NCBI RefSeq assembly: GCF_026017845.1
Contig: NZ_CP100416.1
Coordinates: forward strand, 4,125,615-4,189,614
DNA length: 64,000 nucleotides
Source of the DNA: Amycolatopsis mediterranei
GTDB lineage: Bacteria; Actinomycetota; Actinomycetes; Mycobacteriales; Pseudonocardiaceae
Reading direction: 5' to 3'
Shown here piece by piece: positions 8,601 through 17,042 of this stretch. The notes under the pieces were generated by a model. It searched no databases. It worked only from the letters and a program-made list of their open reading frames with translations, and was not told where the DNA came from. The stretch's first letter is position 1; each line of letters begins with the position of its first letter. Made by a program: the position numbers and the translations under genes.

Positions 8601-8874
8601 GCACTACCTCCTGCACATATGGAGGCGATCGCGGAGCGAAAGTAATCGGCACCCGTCCGGCCACTTGACGACGAGTTCGGGCCGGCACGGCCGGCACGGC
8701 TGCCGGGTGACGTCGGTGGGCGCTCGCCGGGGACCGGATGTCGCGGGCCTGGGGGAACGTGCTCGGATAAGTGCTTGATTCCGGAAAACCCGCAGTCCCC
8801 GCAAAGACGACCCGTCGGCTCATTCTGAACTGACCCTCAAGTCACGCAGAGAACTGCGAGACTGATTCGAGTGA

Positions 8875-9298
8875 CCGCCTCTGCTCCTATCGGGTGATTC
8901 GCGGCGCAACATCCGTATGTTGCAGGACGCGAAGTCGAATGGAGAGCACAAAGCCGACCTGTACGTTCTGGACATCGTGTGGATGGCCGAATTCACCCGG
9001 CGCGGCTACATACAACCGATGGACGAGTCCCGGCTGTCGGAGAAGGACTTGGGCGACTTCGTGCCCAAGGTCATGGAGTCCTGTCAACTTGACCAGAAGC
9101 TGTGGGCGCTGCCGCTGAACTCCGATGTCGATTGATGTTTTCCCGTACCGGTGTCACCGGAGTGTCCCCGCCGAATACCTGGGACGACTACTTCGGGACC
9201 TCCGCGAAGACCGCGACCAACGCCGGGCATTGAACGACAACGGCAAGCTCGAACCGGGGTTCGCCGAGAAACTTGCGGAGATCGTCCAACGGAGGTGA
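8875..9298 (+). pseudogene. remnant of an extracellular solute-binding protein gene
   Basis: In the frame through ATG 8917 the translation (DLYVLDIVWMAEFTRRGYIQ, then DESRLSEKDLGDFVPKVMES) matches the middle of family 1 ABC solute-binding proteins. It stops at 9135; related sequence (NTWDDYFGTSAKTA) resumes in another frame near 9168, and a last piece (ALNDNGKLEPGFAEKLAEIV) ends at a stop near 9298. There is no signal peptide or intact start, so this is a decayed gene with frameshifts and deletions. No permease or ATPase genes remain beside it. Confidence 0.7.
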
Positions 9299-9680
9299 CG
9301 ACGCACGGTGACCATCGACCGGCCGCTTTGCCGGAGACCGAGGTCTCGACCGTAGCCCCGTCGCGGATGTCGCGGCGGGCGGTGACGTTGCTCGAGGCAC
9401 GCCACGACGCGGGAGTGGTCCGGGGTCGTTCCGCGGCAGTCAGAGGTGGGGCGCGCAGGCGGCGCGGGCTGCCGGTCAACCTCCGTCTGCGTGCCGAGGA
9501 CTTCGATGATCCGGCGGTACCGCTCGGCACCCGGATCGAGCCGCGCCGGCCGGCTCGGCGTCCCCGCCGCGTCCCAGGGAGGTGGCGTTCCCGCTGGTCC
9601 GGTGGGGTGGGACCGTCCCGGCGTCCCGAGTCGGCCGCCGAAGGGCGATCGGCGGCCCGGCCGCTGCCAGCCTTCTCGCC
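9299..9680. other. intergenic stretch without a supported gene
   Basis: I see no coding region that can be supported here. It separates the solute-binding-protein remnant from the muramidase gene and probably carries the muramidase promoter. No clear inverted repeat or ribosome site stands out. Confidence 0.6.
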
Positions 9681-10994
9681 ATGCAAAGACTCGCTCTGGC
9701 CGTCGCGGTGCTGCTGGTGTTCCCCGCCGCAGCCGCGGTTGCGGCCGAACCCGTTGCGGTGTGCGGGCACACCAGCACCCAGCCCACCCTGAAACAAGGT
9801 GCGACCGGCGCCGCGGTCGCCGAGGCGCAGTGCGAACTGAACCTGGCGACCAAGGCGAGCCGGTACACGCCGATCGGCGCGGACGGCTCCTTCGGTCCGG
9901 CGACCGACGCCCGGGTCCGCGTGTTCCAGAAGTGCGCCGCCCTGAGCGTGGACGGCCAGATCGGGCCGAACACCTGGGCCGCCCTCAACTCCTGGTCCGC
10001 GCGGCCGCGCAAGTGCGCCACCCAGGGCACCGCCGACGCCGCCCAGAGCGTCGTGTGCGGCCTTTCCACCGCCCGCCCGACCCTGCAGAGCGGCTCCAGC
10101 GGCACGGACGTCAAGGAACTCCAGTGCCGGCTCAACCTCGCCATGGAGCCGGGGCACTACCCGCCGCTGACGATCGACGGGCAGTTCGGAGACGGCACCC
10201 GCACCCGCGTGATCCAGTTCCAGCACTGCGCCAACGCCAGTGCCGACGGCGTCGCCGGGCCCACCACCTGGGCGAAGGTCGCCGACTGGTCCAGCCGCAA
10301 CACCTACTGCACGCCGCCGAAGCCCGCCGGGCACCCGATCGACGGCGTCGACACGGCGAGGTACCAGCACCCCGGGGGCGCGCCGATCGACTGGAGCGCG
10401 GTGAAGGCGTCCGGGGTCGAATTCGCGACCGTCAAAGCGACGCGCGGCCTGAACGTCACCGACGACTACCTGGCCACCGACCTGCCCGCCGCGCGCAACG
10501 CCGGCCTGGCCGTGGGGCCGTACCACTTCTACACGGGCACCGCGGCCGGCACCGGCGGCGCGCAGGCCGACCGGTTCATCGCCGCCGTGAAGGCCACCGG
10601 GTACACCGGCAAGCGCGCCGGTGACCTGCCGCCCGTGTTCGACCTGGAGTGGAAGGACGACGGCTCGGGCGGCTGCCCGCCGTACGTCACCGTCGCCGAC
10701 GCCAAGGCGTGGCTGGACAAGGTCCAGGCGGCGTTCGGCCGGACCCCGGTCATCTACACCCAGAAGTCGTTCCTGGACGCGTGCCTGGGCGGCACCACGG
10801 CGCTTTCGGCCTACCCGATGCAGCTCGCGGACTACCGGCAGTCCGTCACGCAGCCGGCGCTGCCCGCCGGCTCGAAGACCTGGCTGATGTGGCAGTACAC
10901 CGACGCGGCCATCCCCGCCGGCATCCCCGCGCCGGCCACCGGCGACGTCTTCAACGGCACCCAGGCCGACCTCGACCAGCTCGCCAACCGCTGA
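9681..10994 (+). CDS. secreted GH25 muramidase with two peptidoglycan-binding domains
   Basis: A 437-aa protein. ATG 9681 gives a clean signal peptide (MQRLALAVAVLLVF, cleavage after AVAA), so longer in-frame starts were rejected although no strong ribosome site is visible. Two peptidoglycan-binding type 1 domains follow (near residues 35-115 and 125-205, with DGSFGPAT and DGQFGDGT), each flanked by cysteines. The C-terminal half is a glycoside hydrolase 25 lysozyme domain with GVDTARYQ and the catalytic FDLEW (Asp-x-Glu). It should cut the glycan strands of cell-wall peptidoglycan outside the cell. The next gene, 23 bp on, encodes a peptide-cutting wall enzyme. Confidence 0.95.
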   Translation: MQRLALAVAVLLVFPAAAAVAAEPVAVCGHTSTQPTLKQGATGAAVAEAQCELNLATKASRYTPIGADGSFGPATDARVRVFQKCAALSVDGQIGPNTWAALNSWSARPRKCATQGTADAAQSVVCGLSTARPTLQSGSSGTDVKELQCRLNLAMEPGHYPPLTIDGQFGDGTRTRVIQFQHCANASADGVAGPTTWAKVADWSSRNTYCTPPKPAGHPIDGVDTARYQHPGGAPIDWSAVKASGVEFATVKATRGLNVTDDYLATDLPAARNAGLAVGPYHFYTGTAAGTGGAQADRFIAAVKATGYTGKRAGDLPPVFDLEWKDDGSGGCPPYVTVADAKAWLDKVQAAFGRTPVIYTQKSFLDACLGGTTALSAYPMQLADYRQSVTQPALPAGSKTWLMWQYTDAAIPAGIPAPATGDVFNGTQADLDQLANR

Positions 10995-11017
10995 ATCCCC
11001 GCTAGGAAAGGATGAGA

Positions 11018-11758
11018 ATGAGTCTCCCCATGAGCCGCCGCTCGGTGCTCCGCGGCGCGGTGGTGCTCGGCGCGGCCGCCGCGGTGAGTCCGCTGCTGCT
11101 GACCGGCACCGCCCAGGCCTACCCGTGGTCCCGCACCCTGAAGGAGGGCAGCACGGGCGCCGACGTCACCGAGCTCCAGATCCGGGTCGCCGGCTGGGCG
11201 GCCGACCACGCGGCCCAGAGCCGCGTCTCGATCGACGGCGAGTTCGGCTCCGGCACCGCGGCGGCGGTCCGCAGGTTCCAGGCGGCCTACGGCCTCGGAG
11301 CGGACGCCCAGGTCGGCCCGGCCACCCAGGCCGCGCTCAACGCGCTGGAGCAGAGCGACGGGTCCACCGTCCACTTCAACTTCAGCGAGTTCACCGATCG
11401 AGACAGCGGCACCTTCAACGGCGGCAAGGTCAGCGCGGCCACCGCCAAGGAGAACGCGCGGCGCTGCATGTACAAGCTGGAGGCGCTGCGCAAGAAGCTC
11501 GGGAACAAGCCGATCACAGTGAACTCCGGGTTCCGCAGCATCGCGCACAACGCGGAGATCGGCGGCGCGAGCGACAGCATGCACCTGTACGGCACCGCCG
11601 CCGACCTGAACGTGCCCGGAGTGGCCAACAAGACCGTCTACCAGAAGGCCGAGACGTGCGGGTTCTCCGGACTGGAGACCTACAACACCGACCACCAGCA
11701 CGTGGACAGCCGGGCCGACCTCGGCCGGTCGTGGTGGTGGGAGAACGGCACGGTCTGA
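11018..11758 (+). CDS. Tat-exported M15 peptidase with peptidoglycan-binding domain
   Basis: A 246-aa protein. ATG 11018 is preferred to ATG 11012 because AGGAAAGG ends six bases before it. The N-terminus has a twin-arginine signal (SRRSVLRG, hydrophobic core, AQA cleavage near residue 34). A peptidoglycan-binding type 1 domain (DGEFGSGTAAAVRRFQ) precedes an M15A-type carboxypeptidase domain with GFRS, the zinc-site pattern HLYGTAADLN and the final HQHVDSR. It probably trims peptide stems outside the membrane, together with the muramidase encoded upstream. Folding before export is expected for a Tat zinc enzyme. Confidence 0.94.
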   Translation: MSLPMSRRSVLRGAVVLGAAAAVSPLLLTGTAQAYPWSRTLKEGSTGADVTELQIRVAGWAADHAAQSRVSIDGEFGSGTAAAVRRFQAAYGLGADAQVGPATQAALNALEQSDGSTVHFNFSEFTDRDSGTFNGGKVSAATAKENARRCMYKLEALRKKLGNKPITVNSGFRSIAHNAEIGGASDSMHLYGTAADLNVPGVANKTVYQKAETCGFSGLETYNTDHQHVDSRADLGRSWWWENGTV

Positions 11759-11762
11759 GCCA

Positions 11763-11807
11763 CCGGCCGGGCGCCGGGGAACCTGGGGATTCTCGGCACC
11801 CGGCCGG
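11763..11807. terminator. bidirectional hairpin terminator
   Basis: Arms CCGGCCGGGCGCCG (11763-11776) and CGGCACCCGGCCGG (11794-11807) pair over 14 bp with one mismatch around a 17-base loop. It fills the gap between two convergent genes ending at 11758 and 11810. There is no U-tract, which is common for actinomycete terminators, and it should serve both strands. Confidence 0.75.
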
Positions 11808-11809
11808 AC

Positions 11810-12772
11810 TCAGTGCGACGGCGGGCTCGTCAGCGCCGCCGAGCAGGCCGGCCAGTCGTGGAAGTCGTGGCGCACGCTCCACAGGCGGTGCGCCGCATCG
11901 ATGTTCCAGCCGGGGTCGAACGCCTGCCGCGGCGAGCCACCCAGCTCCAGCAGGCGGGCGTCGGAGATCTGGAAGACGCCCCAGTTGCGGCTGCCGTTCG
12001 TGTTCGGCAGCACCCAGAGCGGATCGAGGAACGAGGCACAGCGCGCGATGGCGACCGCGGTGTCCGGCGCTTCGGTGAACACGGCCCGGACCCGCTGCTC
12101 CACCATGGCCGCCGACCAGGTCGCCATGCTGGCCCGGTGGTCGTACAGCGCGGTCTTGGTGGCCTCGTCGACCACACCGCGGGCGGGCAGGCCCGCCAGC
12201 ACCTGGAACGCGGTGACCCGGCGCAGCGTCTCCGGCCCGAACGAGCCGTCGACCGAAAGCCGCCCGTGGGCCGCGACCAGCAGGTTCTGCACCTCGGTGA
12301 CGCACTCGTCGTGCTGCCCCATGCTGACCGGCGGCTGGCACCCCGGGGAGAACAGCATCCGGTCGGCGTACCGGCCGGTCGCCGGTGCGGACGCGTCGGC
12401 GGTGAGCCAGACCAAACCGGCCGCCAGCAGCCCCACGACCGCGATGGCCGTCGCGGCGTAGGCACGCCGCCGACGTGGCGGCGCGGCGTCCTCGTCCTCA
12501 CCGGTCCCGGTCTGCTCCGCTTCGTCGACGCGGCCGGCGTCGGCCAGCGCCCACAGCTGGTGCAGTTCCCGCAGCTCCGCCGGGGAGGCGCCACAGACCT
12601 TGCCGAACGAGTGGACGACGCGGTAGTCGGCGGGGACGCTCTTGCCGGAGCAGTACCGGTGCAGGCTGGAGCCACTGGCCCCGGCCTGCTTGCCGAGCCG
12701 TTCATAGCCCTGCCCGCTGCGGTCTTTCAGCATGCGCAGGTAGGCGGCGAACTTGTCCGTGTGCAGTGTCAC
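11810..12772 (-). CDS. transmembrane HTH protein with external peptidoglycan-binding and lysozyme-like domains
   Basis: A 320-aa protein. Residues 1-75 form an XRE-type HTH (AYLRMLKDRSGQGYERLGKQ, SSLHRYCSGKSVPA). After an acidic linker and RRRR there is one membrane helix (near 107-127, AIAVVGLLAAGLVWLTA), then a peptidoglycan-binding type 1 domain (VDGSFGPETLRRVTAFQ), then a transglycosylase/lysozyme-like fold ending NGSRNWGVFQISD. Related exported domains usually carry AECES with the catalytic Glu; here the stretch reads IARCAS, so the Glu is missing. The layout places DNA binding inside and wall binding outside, suggesting a one-protein wall sensor. It converges on two wall hydrolase genes. 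Confidence 0.88.
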   Translation of the reverse strand: MTLHTDKFAAYLRMLKDRSGQGYERLGKQAGASGSSLHRYCSGKSVPADYRVVHSFGKVCGASPAELRELHQLWALADAGRVDEAEQTGTGEDEDAAPPRRRRAYAATAIAVVGLLAAGLVWLTADASAPATGRYADRMLFSPGCQPPVSMGQHDECVTEVQNLLVAAHGRLSVDGSFGPETLRRVTAFQVLAGLPARGVVDEATKTALYDHRASMATWSAAMVEQRVRAVFTEAPDTAVAIARCASFLDPLWVLPNTNGSRNWGVFQISDARLLELGGSPRQAFDPGWNIDAAHRLWSVRHDFHDWPACSAALTSPPSH

Positions 12773-13017
12773 TGTGACTCGAACACCTCGCTCGGGGCAG
12801 CGGACGACGGACGGAAGTTAACACCGTCCTGCCGCACTCCGGGCAGAAACTGACGGATTACGCCACCCGGGGGAGCGCCGCCCGGGCCGGATCGCCGCCC
12901 CGGTGCCGACCCCGAGCGTCGTCGCGGCGGCCGCGGGTTCCCGGCGCTGACCGGCCGCGATGGGGTGATTGCGGCCGAGACCGAGCCGGCCATCGCATTC
13001 CGGACCTGCGCGGCTGA

Positions 13018-13272
13018 TCACGCGTCCACGTCGCCGACGATCCGCAGGCCGGCGCGCCAAGACAGCGTGACGAGGCCGAGGAGCAAGAAGTAGGCCACGG
13101 CGATCAAGATGCCCCACTTGTGAAGGTAGCCGAAAGTCTGGACGACTATGACGACGGTATAGCCCGCAATGACGGAAGTGATCCCGCCGTACGTGACGAC
13201 AGTGGCCCCGACGAACGGGCGATTCCCGCTTCTCAGTGCGCTCTGGACATTGAAAATACGTTCGCTCGCCAC
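13018..13272 (-). CDS. small two-helix membrane protein, unknown function
   Basis: An 84-aa protein with two predicted membrane helices (VIAGYTVVIVVQTFGYL and GILIAVAYFLLLGLVTLSW). Codon use is less GC-biased than its neighbours. The start is not firm because no strong ribosome site is seen. It follows another short membrane-protein frame with a 5-bp gap. I do not recognise a family; the two together look like a small cassette of possibly foreign origin. Confidence 0.5.
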   Translation of the reverse strand: MASERIFNVQSALRSGNRPFVGATVVTYGGITSVIAGYTVVIVVQTFGYLHKWGILIAVAYFLLLGLVTLSWRAGLRIVGDVDA

Positions 13273-13277
13273 AAAGC

Positions 13278-13637
13278 CTACGAAACCGTGTCGCTCCCGG
13301 AAGGCGCGAATGGACAGGTACGGCTCCGCGGATCGAGAATTCGAATTCGGCTCGAGCTCGGGTGCCCCGGATGTCGGCTCCCATGTCCGCTTGCCGTGCT
13401 TTCGTGCCCCGGTAGGCGTACGCGTGAGCGCGAAACCGAAGTAGTCACAGGAGCCCCGCTTGGTGCAGCTTCAACAGTCCTCCGGCGACGCCCGGAGCCA
13501 TGCCGATCAGCAACATCCGCAGAACCCGGACGGCGGTCGCCCCGGCGGTGGTTGCGGTCGAGCACCGCAACCACGACGACGAACGATATCAGCAGCAGCA
13601 CGTAGCCGACCGCCGCCGGGATGAGCCACTTCGGCAT
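13278..13637 (-). CDS. short membrane-anchored hypothetical protein, possibly frameshifted
   Basis: ATG 13637 has a strong ribosome site (GAGGAAGG, six bases upstream), and the first 25 residues are a clear membrane helix (MPKWLIPAAVGYVLLLISFV). Beyond about residue 35 the sequence becomes arginine- and serine-rich and looks like out-of-frame translation. In another frame the same DNA gives a second hydrophobic stretch (LRMLLIGMAPGVAGGLLKL) ending at a stop near 13440. A frameshift in a two-helix protein is therefore likely, and the true product may be shorter. Its ribosome site lies inside a large palindrome. Confidence 0.4.
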   Translation of the reverse strand: MPKWLIPAAVGYVLLLISFVVVVAVLDRNHRRGDRRPGSADVADRHGSGRRRRTVEAAPSGAPVTTSVSRSRVRLPGHESTASGHGSRHPGHPSSSRIRILDPRSRTCPFAPSGSDTVS

Positions 13638-13647
13638 CGCGCACCTT

Positions 13648-13671
13648 CCTCACCTGAAAGATCAGGTGAGG
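13648..13671. promoter_or_regulatory. perfect 10-bp-arm palindrome over a ribosome site
   Basis: CCTCACCTGA (13648-13657) and TCAGGTGAGG (13662-13671) are perfect complements around AAGA. On the minus strand the GAGGAAGG ribosome site of the 13637 start (13644-13651) runs into the arm. It could be a repressor operator or an RNA hairpin that hides the ribosome site. Confidence 0.6.
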
Positions 13672-13892
13672 CCACGACCTTCGGGGCTCGCTTCGCTTTA
13701 TACACGGCCGAACATGGTCTTAGTCCCGCCATACGGGGGTATCCACCCGATCGAACCACGGCGTTGTACCGAGGTCCTCGACCGTCGACGAGACCACCCC
13801 GCGCTGGAGTGCAGCGGTGGCGGATCTTCGTCAAGACGTGGGACGCGGCGAGAACGTCGACCGGCCCGAGGATGCCGGTGAGAACCCAGACG

Positions 13893-16745
13893 TCACAGCC
13901 GTTTCCGGTCAATCCTCTCGGTTCCCGGGCCGGCGCTGCAGATCCGGTCGCGTCGAGCGTCCTGTGCGCGGATGGCGCCGTCGATCAGGCCGCGGACGTG
14001 GATGGCGTTGGGGTGGCCGAGCTTGTCGAGAACGACGAGGGCGTCGCTCCAGCACCGGACGGCGGCGTCGTGGTCACCGTTGGCGTGGTGTGCTTCGCCG
14101 AGATTGGTCGACACGACCGCTTCGAGGTACGGGCTGCCTCCGTTGCGCAGGAGCGCGCGGGCCTGCTGGTAGTGGGCGATCGACATGGCGTGCCGGCCGA
14201 GCCGGGCGTGGGCCTGTGCGAGGCTGTCCAGGGCCAGCGCGGCGCCGCTGTGGTCTCCGGCCTCGTGGTGGAGCCGGACGGACCGCTCGCAGTAGCCGAT
14301 GGCCGCGTCGAGGTATCCGTTGTTGCTGTGCCACAGGCCGAGTGCGTTGGCGGCCCTGGCCTGGCCGGTGAGATCGGCGGCCGCGCGGTACAGGTCATGA
14401 CACTGTTGCGCGTGGTGCAGTGCGTCGCGAGCGCGGCCCAGCCGGTCGCAGACGTGACCGAGGGTGAAGTGCACAGCGGCCTGTCCCTGGTGATCGGCGA
14501 GTGCACCGAACAGGTCGAGGGCACGTGCCAGGTGGGTGTGGGCCTCGTCGTGCCGCAGGATGCGGGTGTAGCCGAGACCGAGCTGGTGGTGGGCGCGCGC
14601 TTGCCAAGTCTGGTTGCCCAGCCGGTGTGCGGCTGCTGTCGCGCGGTGGTGGGCGGCGATGTGTTCCTGCCAGTGGCCCTTCCGGTCGCGGAACGTGCTG
14701 AGGGACCAGGCGAGGAGCCAGACGTGCGAGTCCAGACCGGCATCGAGGGCCACGTCGGCGACGGCGACCAGCGCCGGGTGTTCGTGGGTCAACCAGTCCA
14801 GGGCCTCGGTGTCGGTGCCGAAGTCCTCACCGACCACGCCGCCGGCCGGCTCGGCGACCGCGACGACCTCGTTGCGGGGGTACAACTTGGCGTCGGCGGC
14901 CCGAGTCGCCAGGACGTAGTGGTCGAGCATCCGGAGGGTCGCCGCACGACGGGCGGGTGCGGTCTCGGCGGTGCGGGCGAGCTCGGTGGCGAAGGCGCGC
15001 AACAGGTCGTGCAGCGCGAACCGGCAGGGGCTGTGTTCGACGACCAAGTGCGCATGAGCGAGTTCGGCCAGCAGCGTGCGCACCCGCGCCGGCGGCAGGC
15101 CGCACAGGCTCGCCGCCACCCGGACACCGATCTGCGGGCCGGGGTGGAGTGCGAGGAGGCGGAAGAGCCGCGCGGCAGGGTCGCTGAGGCCCTGGTAGGA
15201 CCACGAGAAGACGGCACGGACGTCGGTGGCGGGGTCTCCGCCGCTCAACACGTCCAGGACCGCTTCGCTCTCCCGCAGTTCCCCGGCGATGGCAGCGAGC
15301 TTGAAGCCGTCGTTCGTGGCGGCGCGCGCGGCCACGACCGCCAGCGCGATGGGCAGCCGGCCGCACAGGGAGATGATCTCGTCCACCTCGGTGGGCTCCG
15401 TCGCCACCCGCACGTCACCGAGCCTGTTCGTCAGCAGCTGCCGGGCCTCGGCGACCGGCAGCGGGGTCAGGACGACCGGGTGGGCCGCTTCGCTGACGGT
15501 CAGGCCGAACAGCTGGTCGCGGCTGGTCACCACCGCCAGGCACCCGGACGAACCGGGCAGCAGCGGGCGAACCTGCTCGGCATTCCGCGCGTTGTCCAGC
15601 AGGACCAGCACCCGCCGCCTGGCCACCAGACTGCGGTACAGGGCGGTCCGTTCTTCCAGTGGGGCCGGAATCCGCTCTGCCGGCACCCCCAGCGCGGCCA
15701 GGAACACCCGTAGCGCGTCGGCCGGGTTCACCACCTGGTTGCCCGGGTCGTAACCGCGGAGGTTGAGGTACAGCTGCCCGTCGGGGAACCGATCGGCGAC
15801 CCGGTGGGCCCACTGCAGGGCCAACGTCGTCTTCCCCACACCCGCCATGCCGGACAGGGTCGCGACCACGACCGCGTCCGGCTGCCCGACCTCCGCCAGC
15901 ACGACGTCCAGTCGCGCCAGCTCCGCGGTGCGCCCGGCGAACCCCCGTGCGGGTACCGGGAGCTGGCGGAGTGCCGCACTGGCCACTGACGGCGGTGTGG
16001 ACCGGGAGCGCTGACCGCGCAGGATCGTCCGGTGCACGTCGCGCAGTTCGGGTCCGGGCTCGGTCCCGAGCTCTTCGGCCAGCAGTCGTCGCGCGGTCGC
16101 GTAGCGGCTCAGCGCCTCGGCGTCGCGGCCGGTGTCCGACAGCGCCCGCATCAGCAGCGCCATCGCGGGCTCGACCGTCGGGTGGTCCGCGACCAGCTCG
16201 GTCAGCGGCCCGATCACCGCGTCCGCCCGGCCGATGGCCAGCTCGGCCTGTGCCCAGGCCAGGCTCACGTCCAGATGCTGCTGTTGCCACACGGCCCGGG
16301 TCCTCGCGCTCCACGGACCGTCCAGTCCCATCAGCGGTTCACCTCGCCACAGCCCGAGCGCCGCACGCAGCGACGCCGCTTTCCGTGGATCGGAGTCCGC
16401 CAACCGGTGCGCACGGCTCACCAGGTCCTGGAACCGGTGCAGATCCACCAGAGCCGGGTCGACTTCCAGCCGGTAGCCACCGCTCTTGCGCATCACTTCC
16501 GGTCGCGCGTCGGGCAGCGTCACCTGTGCGAGCACCTGCCGCACGCGGGCAACATGCGAGTAGAGCGAGTGGCGGGCACCGGAGGGCGGTGCGTCCCCCC
16601 ACACCCGGTCGATCAGGATTTCCCACGTGACCAACCGACCCGCGTCCACCAGCAGTGCCGCCAGTACGCAGCGCTGGCGCGGTGGTCCCGGATCCACCCG
16701 CTGTTCCGGCTCTCCCACCTGCATCGGTCCCAGAAGCCCAAACAT
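13893..16745 (-). CDS. AfsR/SARP-type regulator: OmpR-like HTH, BTAD, NB-ARC, TPR
   Basis: A 950-aa protein in the AfsR size class. Residues 1-90 are an OmpR-like winged HTH (RCVLAALLVDAGRLV, LYSHVARVRQVL); 95-240 a bacterial activation domain (LWRGEPLMGL, ELGTEPGPELRDVHR). An NB-ARC ATPase follows with P-loop GMAGVGKTTLALQW near residue 305 and a sensor-like LVLLDNARNAEQV. The last third has tetratricopeptide-like helices (HHQLGLGYTRILRHDEAHTH and following). SARPs activate antibiotic genes by binding short direct repeats next to the -35 site. It lies close to, though not inside, the 18-31 kb biosynthetic locus and is a candidate activator of it. Confidence 0.95.
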   Translation of the reverse strand: MFGLLGPMQVGEPEQRVDPGPPRQRCVLAALLVDAGRLVTWEILIDRVWGDAPPSGARHSLYSHVARVRQVLAQVTLPDARPEVMRKSGGYRLEVDPALVDLHRFQDLVSRAHRLADSDPRKAASLRAALGLWRGEPLMGLDGPWSARTRAVWQQQHLDVSLAWAQAELAIGRADAVIGPLTELVADHPTVEPAMALLMRALSDTGRDAEALSRYATARRLLAEELGTEPGPELRDVHRTILRGQRSRSTPPSVASAALRQLPVPARGFAGRTAELARLDVVLAEVGQPDAVVVATLSGMAGVGKTTLALQWAHRVADRFPDGQLYLNLRGYDPGNQVVNPADALRVFLAALGVPAERIPAPLEERTALYRSLVARRRVLVLLDNARNAEQVRPLLPGSSGCLAVVTSRDQLFGLTVSEAAHPVVLTPLPVAEARQLLTNRLGDVRVATEPTEVDEIISLCGRLPIALAVVAARAATNDGFKLAAIAGELRESEAVLDVLSGGDPATDVRAVFSWSYQGLSDPAARLFRLLALHPGPQIGVRVAASLCGLPPARVRTLLAELAHAHLVVEHSPCRFALHDLLRAFATELARTAETAPARRAATLRMLDHYVLATRAADAKLYPRNEVVAVAEPAGGVVGEDFGTDTEALDWLTHEHPALVAVADVALDAGLDSHVWLLAWSLSTFRDRKGHWQEHIAAHHRATAAAHRLGNQTWQARAHHQLGLGYTRILRHDEAHTHLARALDLFGALADHQGQAAVHFTLGHVCDRLGRARDALHHAQQCHDLYRAAADLTGQARAANALGLWHSNNGYLDAAIGYCERSVRLHHEAGDHSGAALALDSLAQAHARLGRHAMSIAHYQQARALLRNGGSPYLEAVVSTNLGEAHHANGDHDAAVRCWSDALVVLDKLGHPNAIHVRGLIDGAIRAQDARRDRICSAGPGTERIDRKRL

Positions 16746-17042
16746 CCAATGATCCCCAGACTAGGCCGACGGCGGTGATCCTTGTCGAGCCGGTCTCGAG
16801 ATTACCGGACCCCACAAGGTTTTCACAGGGACCGGCGGGCAGGGTGCTGCCAGCTCACCGGAACCGGAGAAGGCTGCGGCGGCACCTGGTCCGCGGGTCC
16901 TTTCGTTGTGGTGCCACGACGTAACCCCGCCGCGTATCCGAATGCGGACACTCCGGCCCGGATGCCGGCAACGCCGGTGGGCCGCACGCACCGACCTGGT
17001 CACTAGAGGCGGCGATCGGTCGCAGAACAGGAGGAGCCGGCC

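Noticed and set aside
13336..13360. GAATTCGAATTCGGCTCGAGCTCG-like run that resembles cloning-vector linker sites
   Set aside because: Hexamer palindromes can occur by chance in a mixed-composition stretch, and the flanks are ordinary genomic-looking sequence. Worth a look only if vector contamination is suspected.
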